DNA of 64,000 nucleotides from Sulfurospirillum sp001602955 (lineage in GTDB: Bacteria; Campylobacterota; Campylobacteria; Campylobacterales; Sulfurospirillaceae): the NCBI GenBank assembly GCA_001602955.1, contig LVAC01000002.1, forward strand, positions 1 to 64,000. Direction: 5' to 3'. Shown one piece after another: positions 57,735 through 64,000 of this stretch. A model generated the notes under the pieces. That model did no database searches. It was not told where the DNA came from and worked only from the letters and a program-made list of their open reading frames with translations. Positions within the stretch are counted from its first letter, which is position 1; every line of letters begins with the position of its first letter. The position numbers and the translations under genes are program-made.

Positions 57735-60458
57735 ATGTTAAAGAAAACATTGATTATTAACGGGGTGAAAACGACGTTGGTCGCGGATATGGAAGAAAAA
57801 CTATCCGATGTCTTACGAAAACAACTGAAACTTACCGGTACAAAAGTAGGTTGTAACAGCGGCGAATGCGGTACGTGTAGCGTTATTCATAACGGTAAGG
57901 TCGTCAGATCGTGTCTTTTAAAAATGAAAAAATTGGAAGAGTACGATGAAGTCATTACGATCGAAGGCGTAGGTACGAAAGATAAACTTCACCCGCTTCA
58001 AGTTTCGTGGATGGTTCACGGCGCGGCACAATGCGGTTATTGTACTCCCGGATTTATCGTTTCGGCCAAAGCACTTCTTGATCAAAACGTCAATCCTACC
58101 CGCGAAGAAGTTCGTGATTGGTTCCAAAAAAATAAAAACCTTTGCCGTTGTACGGGATACATTCCTTTGGTCGATGCGGTTATGGATGCGGCGAAATTAA
58201 TGCGCGGCGAAATTCAAGTCAAAGATATCTGGAAACAACTTCCAGACGGTGCTTCTTTGGTCGGTTCTGAATTTATCCGTCCTTCCGCACTTGCCAAAGT
58301 TATGGGTACGTGGGATTTTGGTGCGGATTTAGGACTTAAACTTCCTGAAAATACCTTACATGCTAAAATCGTTCAAGCCGAAGTTTCTCACGCCAATATC
58401 CTCTCCATCGATACCGAAGAAGCGAAAAAAGTTCCGGGCGTCGTTGCCGTTTTGACCTATAAAGACGTCAAAGGAACAAACCGCATTAACGGTTTGGCGT
58501 TCCCGACCAATAAAGGCGACGGTATGGACAGACCGATCTTGAACGATACCAAAATCTTCCAATACGGCGATGCGATTGCAATCGTTCTCGCAGAAAACGA
58601 GAAAGCAGCACATGCGGGCGTCGATAAAGTCAAAGTTGAATTAGAGGTTTTACCGGCGTATATGAATGCCCCTGACGCGATGGCGGACGATGCGATCGAA
58701 ATTCACCCCGGCACTCCAAACGTCTATTTTACCAACCATATCAGCAAAGGCTCCGAGACTGCTCCGATCATGGAAAAAGCTCCGTATGTCGTTGAAGACA
58801 GCTTCTATACGCAACGCCAACCGCACTTGCCGCTTGAGCCCGATGTCGGTTTTGCGTACGTAGACGATGAGGGTAAACTTATCATCCATTCAAAAAGTAT
58901 TGCGCTTCACTTCCACGCTTTGATGATTGCAGAGGGTGTAGGTATGAAAGCCGAAAACGTTTATATCGTTCAAAATAACACGGGTGCGACGTTCGGTTAT
59001 AAATTTAGTCCGACGATGGAAGGTTTGCTCGGCGTTGCGACGATGGCAACGGGAAGACCGGTTTATCTTGAATTCAATATGAAACAACAAATCACTTATA
59101 CGGGTAAACGTTCACCTTTCTGGACGACGATGAAAATGGCGGCCGATAAAGAGGGTAAAATCTTGGCGTTAGAGTCTGATTGGAGCGTCGATCACGGTCC
59201 ATACTCAGAATTCGGCGATTTGTTAACGCAACGCGGTTTCCAATTCGGCGGTGCGGGTTATATGATCCCGAACATTCGCGGTAACGGACGTACCGTTTGT
59301 ACCAACCACGGTTGGGGCTCAGCCTTTAGAGGATACGGTTCACCTGAAATCATGTTCCCCTCCGAAGTGCTTGTTGACGAATTAGCAGAAAAAGTCGGTA
59401 TGGATCCGTTTGAATTTAGATACAAAAATATCTACAGACCGGGCGATACGACACCGACGGGATGCCAACCGGACGTTTATTGTTTAGAAGAGCTTTTCGA
59501 AAAATCAAGACCGGTTTACGAATTGGCGAAAAAAACCGCTAAAGAGAAAAACGCGAATGCCGCTCCTCATAAAAAATACGGTGTGGGCGTTTCCGTGAAC
59601 ATCTACGGATGCGGTTTGGACGGTCCGGACTCTTCTGAAGCATGGGCTGAAATTACGAAAACGGGCGTAGCGGTAGGTAACTCATGGGAAGATCACGGTC
59701 AAGGTGCGGATATCGGAACGTTGACGTATGCGCATGAAACGCTCAAACCGTTGCACCTTAGACCGGAACAAATCGATCTTGTGCTTAACGATATGACGAA
59801 AACACCCAACAGCGGACCGGCCGGCGGTAGTCGTTCTAACCTTGTCACCGGTAATGCCACGGTTGTTGCCTGCCGCAACTTACTTGAAGCGTTGAAAAAA
59901 TCGGACGGTACGTATCGAACGTATGATGAAATGGTCGCCGAAGGCAGAGAACTTAAATACATGGGTAAATGGACGGCTCCATGTACCGATACGCCTCCGA
60001 CCGACGGACAAGGCAATCCGTTTGCGGGTTACATGTACGGCGTGTGCGTTGCCGAAGTCGAAGTCGACACGTCAACGGGTAAAACGAACGTTGAAAAAAT
60101 GATGTTAGCGGCGGATGTGGGGACGATCATCAATAAACTCGTCGTCGACGGACAAATGTACGGCGGATTGGTACAAGGTATCGGTTTGGCGTTAACGGAA
60201 GATTTCGACGATTTGAAAAAACATACGACTTTGACCGGATGCGGTATTCCTAAAATCAAAGACGTTCCGGACAATATTGAGTTAATGTACACCGAGTATC
60301 AACGACCGAACAACTTCTTAGGTGCTTCGGGTGCGGGTGAAATGCCTCTTGCGGCTCCTCACGCGGCGATTATCAACGCCATTTACAATGCGTGCGGCGC
60401 ACGGGTAACACACTTACCGGCACGTCCTGAGAAAGTTCTAGCGGCTTTGAAAAAATAG
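57735..60458 (+). CDS. mop: Molybdenum aldehyde oxidoreductase, Desulfovibrio Mop type (xanthine oxidase family)
   Basis: This 907-residue enzyme oxidises aldehydes to carboxylic acids using molybdopterin cytosine dinucleotide and two [2Fe-2S] clusters. The cluster cysteines are at 40, 45, 48, 60 and 100, 103, 137, 139, and the catalytic Glu is at 869 (GASGAGEMPL). Length and all these positions coincide with D. gigas Mop as I recall it. WGSAFRGYGSPE binds the cofactor. There is no Tat signal. The ATG at 57735 follows AAGGGGAAAC; an upstream in-frame ATG would add 22 residues. A strong hairpin follows it, yet the next four genes form its known companion cluster. Confidence 0.95.
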   Translation: MLKKTLIINGVKTTLVADMEEKLSDVLRKQLKLTGTKVGCNSGECGTCSVIHNGKVVRSCLLKMKKLEEYDEVITIEGVGTKDKLHPLQVSWMVHGAAQCGYCTPGFIVSAKALLDQNVNPTREEVRDWFQKNKNLCRCTGYIPLVDAVMDAAKLMRGEIQVKDIWKQLPDGASLVGSEFIRPSALAKVMGTWDFGADLGLKLPENTLHAKIVQAEVSHANILSIDTEEAKKVPGVVAVLTYKDVKGTNRINGLAFPTNKGDGMDRPILNDTKIFQYGDAIAIVLAENEKAAHAGVDKVKVELEVLPAYMNAPDAMADDAIEIHPGTPNVYFTNHISKGSETAPIMEKAPYVVEDSFYTQRQPHLPLEPDVGFAYVDDEGKLIIHSKSIALHFHALMIAEGVGMKAENVYIVQNNTGATFGYKFSPTMEGLLGVATMATGRPVYLEFNMKQQITYTGKRSPFWTTMKMAADKEGKILALESDWSVDHGPYSEFGDLLTQRGFQFGGAGYMIPNIRGNGRTVCTNHGWGSAFRGYGSPEIMFPSEVLVDELAEKVGMDPFEFRYKNIYRPGDTTPTGCQPDVYCLEELFEKSRPVYELAKKTAKEKNANAAPHKKYGVGVSVNIYGCGLDGPDSSEAWAEITKTGVAVGNSWEDHGQGADIGTLTYAHETLKPLHLRPEQIDLVLNDMTKTPNSGPAGGSRSNLVTGNATVVACRNLLEALKKSDGTYRTYDEMVAEGRELKYMGKWTAPCTDTPPTDGQGNPFAGYMYGVCVAEVEVDTSTGKTNVEKMMLAADVGTIINKLVVDGQMYGGLVQGIGLALTEDFDDLKKHTTLTGCGIPKIKDVPDNIELMYTEYQRPNNFLGASGAGEMPLAAPHAAIINAIYNACGARVTHLPARPEKVLAALKK

Positions 60459-60476
60459 TCTATCGCCGCTAAATTC

Positions 60477-60505
60477 CTCAACAAGGCACACCGTGCCTTG
60501 TTGAG
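60477..60505 (+). terminator. Strong hairpin between the aldehyde oxidoreductase and downstream cluster genes
   Basis: Arms CTCAACAAGGCAC (60477-60489) and GTGCCTTGTTGAG (60493-60505) form a perfect 13-bp stem with a 3-nt loop, followed by TTTTGTGTTT. This is a textbook intrinsic terminator 18 bp after the stop and 34 bp before the next start. It probably allows partial read-through so that the enzyme is made in excess of its accessory proteins. Confidence 0.8.
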
Positions 60506-60539
60506 TTTTGTGTTTAACGCGATAAAGAGGAGATCAAGA

Positions 60540-62906
60540 ATGGATTTAGATCAATTATTAGAAATTAGCAATCAATGTATTCATTCAGAGCCTCCCGTAT
60601 GCGTTGCATCATGTCCGGTTCATATGGACGTGATCGCGTTTGTATCTGAAGTTGAAAAAGGTAATTTTTCCGGTGCCTATAAAATGATGGAAAGCAAAAT
60701 TCCTCTTAGTCGGCTTATCGGAAAGATTTGCGATCATCCCTGTGAAAAAGCATGCGTTAGAAGTCATGCGGGCGGAAGTGTCCGCATCGGCGAACTTGAA
60801 AAAAGCGTGGTTACTTTTGGCTATAGCGCACCTAAAAAACCGTTACTTTTGCCTAAGAACAAAGGCAATATCGCCGTTATCGGCGGAGGATTAAGCGGAT
60901 GCGTCGCGGCAATCGAATTGGATAAAAAAGGCTATAAAGTTGCTCTTTTTGAAAAGTCGAACCGTTTAGGCGGAAGGTTATGGGAGTATGTTTCCAAGGG
61001 TTTGGAAGCGCATGAAATTGAAGAAGAGCTCGGCATGATCGAGCAAAGAGGCATTGCGGTGCATTATGGCGTCGAAGTGCTTGAAGAAGATTTACCTCGT
61101 TATTTGGAACCGTACGATGCGATCTATTTAGGCACACGCACGTGGAGCAACTCTTATAGCGTCGATCCGCACTCGTTTCAATCGGAAATTTCAGCTCTCT
61201 TTATCGGCGGAGGTATTCAAAATCCAAACGCTTTAATGATCGAATCGGCAAGTTCCGGGAAGCGCGCCGCCGTATCGATCGATCGTTATATAACCCAAGC
61301 TTCGATGCTGGCTTCACGGGAGCGCGAAGGCGTTTTCGAGACGAAATTGCACTATGCGACGGATCAGGTCGCGCCGCTTGCAAGCGTGCCTTTAAGCGCG
61401 TCGATCTATTCTCAAAACGAAGCGGCGGAAGAGGCGAGTCGTTGTTTGAAATGCCAATGCGACGCTTGCATCAAAGCGTGCGTTCATATGCAACGATTTT
61501 CCATCACTCCCGATAGTTATATCCGCAGTATTTGCCATAACGAGCGCATCGTTTTAGGGACGCGTCGAGCAAATTTGATGATCAATTCTTGTACCGAGTG
61601 CGGCTTGTGTAAAGCCGTGTGTCCCGTGGGCATCGGTATGGCGGATATTATCCATGCGACGCGCGAAAGTATGGTCAAACGTAACAAAATGCCGCTTTCG
61701 GCGCATGATTTTGCACTCAAAGACATGGCATTTAGCCAAAGCGACTATTTTTCGTTGGTTCGTAAACAGCCGAGCAAAGAGGCGTCAAAAGACCTTTTTT
61801 ACTATCCGATGATTGCATTTTCGGCGTATGCGAGAGGTTTGTACAAAGGTTCGGGCAAAACGGGTTATCTTTTTTATCCCGGATGTCAACTCAGTTCGAC
61901 GCACACCGATTATATCGGCTCGATTTACAAACATCTCGTCGGAGTGATTAAAGAAAAAGATGCCATGAGCGACGTCGGGCTCTTTTTAGGATGTTGCGGC
62001 GCACCTGCCGATTGGGCGGGAAGAGGGGATTTGATGCACGACAACGTCGAAAAGATACGCCAAACATGGGAAGCAGAAGGTCGTCCGACGTTTATTTTGG
62101 CGTGTTCGAGTTGTGCTTCCACGTTTGCCAAGTATTTGCCGATGATTCAAACCGTTTCGTTATGGGAAATTTTCGATACGTACGGTTTGCCCGAAGTGGA
62201 TATTAAAAAAGGCAAGCGTGAGCTTTGCATTCACGATGCGTGCGCAACAAGAGATAATCCCAAAATTCACGAAAGTATCCGCAATATCGTCAAGACTTTA
62301 GGGTACAGCGTTCAAGAACTAAAATATTCCAAAGAGAAGACGAAGTGTTGCGGTTACGGCGGTTTGGTTGCTTGCGCCAATCCCGAACAAGCCGAGGAGT
62401 TTGCGGCGGATCGAATCTGTGAGAGTGATCCGGACGTGTTGGTTTATTGCGCGATGTGTAAAAATATGTTGGTCAAGGGCAACAAGAGGGCCTATCATAT
62501 TTTAGACATTATCTACGCCAATGAAGTCAACCAAGAGACGCCTCAAAAAATGCCTACGCTTTCGGATCGTCAAAACAACCGCAAACGTTTGAAACGACAA
62601 CTCTTAAAAGAGATATGGAATGAAGAAGAGGAGGGTGCGATGGATCCGACGTATGATTTTGCACTGCATATTTCAGATGAGATCACGGCATTGATGGAAA
62701 AACGCTTTATCTTGCTCGGCGATGTGGAAAAAGTGGTGGCAAACTCTCTTTCGCATCAAGAGCGATTTTTCAATCCGAAGAGTTCGGATTATCTTGCGCG
62801 TTTGAGGATTCAAAACGTCACGTATTGGGTTCGTTATGAAGAATCGGGACGCGATATTACGGTTAAAGACGCGTACATGCACCGCATGGAAGTCGTGGAA
62901 GGCTGA
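60540..62906 (+). CDS. Pyridine nucleotide-disulfide oxidoreductase/dicluster-binding protein fused to CCG (HdrB-like) domains
   Basis: The 788-aa electron-transfer protein starts with a GltD-like dicluster domain (Cys13, 21, 25 and 64, 68, 72). A flavin/NAD(P) Rossmann motif follows (GGGLSG at 115-120), then ferredoxin-like cysteines (CTECGLCKAVCPVG) and two CCG domains (YPGCQLSST with GCCGAP, and HDACATRDN with CCGYGG and CAMCK) as in heterodisulfide reductase HdrB. About 100 C-terminal residues are unassigned. It could link the aldehyde oxidoreductase to NAD(P) or a thiol/disulfide carrier. AGAGGAGATC precedes the ATG at 60540. I recall the D. vulgaris homologue as DVU_1558. Confidence 0.88.
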   Translation: MDLDQLLEISNQCIHSEPPVCVASCPVHMDVIAFVSEVEKGNFSGAYKMMESKIPLSRLIGKICDHPCEKACVRSHAGGSVRIGELEKSVVTFGYSAPKKPLLLPKNKGNIAVIGGGLSGCVAAIELDKKGYKVALFEKSNRLGGRLWEYVSKGLEAHEIEEELGMIEQRGIAVHYGVEVLEEDLPRYLEPYDAIYLGTRTWSNSYSVDPHSFQSEISALFIGGGIQNPNALMIESASSGKRAAVSIDRYITQASMLASREREGVFETKLHYATDQVAPLASVPLSASIYSQNEAAEEASRCLKCQCDACIKACVHMQRFSITPDSYIRSICHNERIVLGTRRANLMINSCTECGLCKAVCPVGIGMADIIHATRESMVKRNKMPLSAHDFALKDMAFSQSDYFSLVRKQPSKEASKDLFYYPMIAFSAYARGLYKGSGKTGYLFYPGCQLSSTHTDYIGSIYKHLVGVIKEKDAMSDVGLFLGCCGAPADWAGRGDLMHDNVEKIRQTWEAEGRPTFILACSSCASTFAKYLPMIQTVSLWEIFDTYGLPEVDIKKGKRELCIHDACATRDNPKIHESIRNIVKTLGYSVQELKYSKEKTKCCGYGGLVACANPEQAEEFAADRICESDPDVLVYCAMCKNMLVKGNKRAYHILDIIYANEVNQETPQKMPTLSDRQNNRKRLKRQLLKEIWNEEEEGAMDPTYDFALHISDEITALMEKRFILLGDVEKVVANSLSHQERFFNPKSSDYLARLRIQNVTYWVRYEESGRDITVKDAYMHRMEVVEG

Positions 62907-62908
62907 AC

Positions 62909-63115
62909 ATGAACGAGCACATCGATACAACAACCGAGTGGGTATGCGACAAATGCCGCCAAGCGTTGGTGTCGCAAAAAGTCAAGGTTCGCTATCTTGA
63001 CGGTAATTTTGAAGTTGATCTTCTCAAATGCCCTACATGTCAAATGGTTTTTATTAGCGACGAGTTGGCAATGGGGAAAATGCTTGAAGTCGAAAAAGGT
63101 TTGGAGGATAAGTAG
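62909..63115 (+). CDS. DVU_1557-like small redox protein with two Cys pairs
   Basis: The product has 68 residues with WVCDKCR near the N-terminus and LKCPTCQMVFIS in the second half, giving a probable metal- or cluster-binding knuckle. It starts 2 bp after the preceding stop and ends directly at the methyltransferase start. In the Desulfovibrio cluster a small protein of this type sits between the electron-transfer protein and the methyltransferase. Role unknown. Confidence 0.8.
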   Translation: MNEHIDTTTEWVCDKCRQALVSQKVKVRYLDGNFEVDLLKCPTCQMVFISDELAMGKMLEVEKGLEDK

Positions 63116-63835
63116 GTGAACGTCTATGAAAGCCCTTACATGCAAGAAGCCACGGGCGATACGTTACGTCCCGGAGGCTTCACGCTTACCGAAGAAGCGG
63201 TTCGTTTTTGCGCTTTGAGCAAACGCGATCGTATTTTGGACGTAGGATGCGGTATGGGCGCGACCGTTTCGTATTTGTATCATGCTTACGGTATCAAGAC
63301 GGTCGGCATCGATCCTTCCGAAAAACTGCTTGAAAAAGCTCGCCAAAATAATCCTTTTGCCTCGTTTGTTCAAGGGTTCGGGCATGATCTACCCTTTGAC
63401 GACGAAACGTTTTCATGCGTTTTTGCGGAGTGTACCTTGTCGTTAATGCATGATTTGCAAGGCAGTTTAGACGAAATCTATCGCGTTTTGGCACACGGAG
63501 GATGGTTTGTATTAAACGACGTGTATGCAAAAAATCCCGAAGCCCTCAAGGCGATGGATAACTTTTCCGTTACTTCGTGTATGCGGGGAATGCACGATTT
63601 AGCATCGTTGCAACAGGCGTTGCAACGTGCCGGTTTTGACGTGATGTTGGTTGAGGATTGCAGTGTGTTGTTGAAAGAGTTGATGGTAAAAATCATCTTT
63701 TCGCATGGCTCGATGAGTACGTTTTGGAGCAAAACGATGGAAGACAAGACGGCGCAAACGTCTTGTTCGTTTGACCAACGTATCACGCAATGTAAACCGG
63801 GCTATTTTAGAATGATCGTGAAAAAAGGAGACTAA
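63116..63835 (+). CDS. DVU_1556-like SAM-dependent methyltransferase
   Basis: This 239-aa class I methyltransferase has motif I ILDVGCGMGATVSYL, motif II GIDPSEKLLEKA and FAECTLSLMHD before the post-motif helix. It starts at GTG immediately after the previous stop, with TTGGAGGAT upstream. It may modify a cofactor, a peptide or a small molecule of the aldehyde oxidoreductase cluster. The nearest general relatives are ubiquinone/menaquinone and arsenite methyltransferases, but the context argues against these. It lacks the Cys set of ArsM. Confidence 0.85.
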   Translation: MNVYESPYMQEATGDTLRPGGFTLTEEAVRFCALSKRDRILDVGCGMGATVSYLYHAYGIKTVGIDPSEKLLEKARQNNPFASFVQGFGHDLPFDDETFSCVFAECTLSLMHDLQGSLDEIYRVLAHGGWFVLNDVYAKNPEALKAMDNFSVTSCMRGMHDLASLQQALQRAGFDVMLVEDCSVLLKELMVKIIFSHGSMSTFWSKTMEDKTAQTSCSFDQRITQCKPGYFRMIVKKGD

Positions 63836-63839
63836 AGCA

Positions 63840-64000
63840 ATGGATGATTTATCGCTACGATTATTTCGCCTTTCCTCGGCAGGGTTTTGCTGTGCGCAAA
63901 TCATGTATAAGCTTGCGCTTGAAGACGAGGGTGTCGAAAACGACGATTTGATACGTGCCGCACAAGGGTTGTGCCGAGGCATCGCCGATACGCAACAAAC
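63840..64000 (+). CDS. DVU_1555-like C-GCAxxG-C-C family protein (3' truncated by window)
   Basis: The first 53 residues are visible: MDDLSLRLFRLSSAGFCCAQ, then IMYKLALEDEG and LCRGI. The FCCAQIM segment matches the first Cys/Gly-Cys-Ala motif of C-GCAxxG-C-C proteins, which bind Fe-S clusters or redox-active cysteines. The start at 63840 follows AAAAGGAGAC and is 4 bp after the methyltransferase stop. Its place in the order (1558, 1557, 1556, 1555) matches Desulfovibrio. Confidence 0.75.
   Translation, partial: MDDLSLRLFRLSSAGFCCAQIMYKLALEDEGVENDDLIRAAQGLCRGIADTQQ

Noticed and set aside
1..64000. CRISPR arrays, tRNA or rRNA genes, complete insertion sequences
   Set aside because: No regularly spaced direct repeats, cloverleaf sequences, rRNA signatures or transposase-like proteins were seen. 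The absence was judged by eye, so a short tRNA could have been missed.

Overview
The window is a chromosomal segment of a Campylobacterota (Epsilonproteobacteria) bacterium, most likely Sulfurospirillum or a close relative. The evidence is the leuB-TPR-CiaD-like-cca-purU gene order also known from Campylobacter jejuni, several 24-heptad-type chemoreceptors, paired OmpR-type regulators and soluble or short histidine kinases, and many periplasmic redox proteins. Genes are dense on both strands, often with 4-nt ATGA overlaps. I found no rRNA, tRNA, CRISPR array or insertion sequence. The 10-mer TTACATGTAA occurs at least 17 times, far above chance, inside and between genes.

Layout. 1-400: tail of a large haemagglutinin-like surface protein. 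398-9073: amino-acid exporter, chemoreceptor, small cytochrome c, an OprC-type (copper) TonB receptor, the MsrPQ periplasmic methionine sulfoxide repair pair, and a two-gene GMC dehydrogenase. 9185-11283: a Cys-Gly-repeat small secreted protein followed by a two-component system. 11303-18187: NudC, a small membrane peptide, arsRB with a palindromic operator, an orphan RND pump and an orphan ABC ATPase. 18251-24911: leuDB, a TPR protein, a CiaD-locus protein, cca, purU, trmL, a SIMPL-domain protein and a BaiN-type flavoprotein. 24940-36381: a CHASE-PAS-GGDEF-EAL protein, ppnP, carbonic anhydrase, a secreted nuclease/phosphatase-fold protein, glyS, an HD-GYP protein with a periplasmic haem-c motif, and a compact molybdopterin oxidoreductase with an unknown partner. 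36461-37170: an antitoxin-like remnant and a BrnTA toxin-antitoxin pair. 37246-46000: glnK-amtB, opgB, eamA, a LysE-type exporter and two chemoreceptors, one of them soluble with an unusual sensor. 46097-54682: metH, cobB, an AT-rich accessory patch with a frameshifted gene, a WG-repeat protein, and dmeF with a divergent RcnR-type repressor.

The most interesting region is 54715-64000. A cytoplasmic FIST-domain histidine kinase and its regulator diverge from a Desulfovibrio-type molybdenum aldehyde oxidoreductase. The oxidoreductase is followed by a large Fe-S/flavin/CCG-domain electron-transfer protein, a small Cys-pair redox protein, a methyltransferase and the start of a C-GCAxxG-C-C protein. 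This matches the poorly understood cluster I recall from D. vulgaris (DVU_1551-DVU_1559), whose remaining members would lie just beyond the right edge. The 468-bp divergent intergenic region carries repeated GCAAAAAGAGC/ATATGCAAAAA elements that may be the regulator's sites.

A second theme is periplasmic copper and oxidative stress (OprC-like receptor, MsrPQ, KCGG-repeat protein). Base composition and codon style also change abruptly between blocks (for example metH-cobB and arsRB against their neighbours), which suggests a recombined chromosome.
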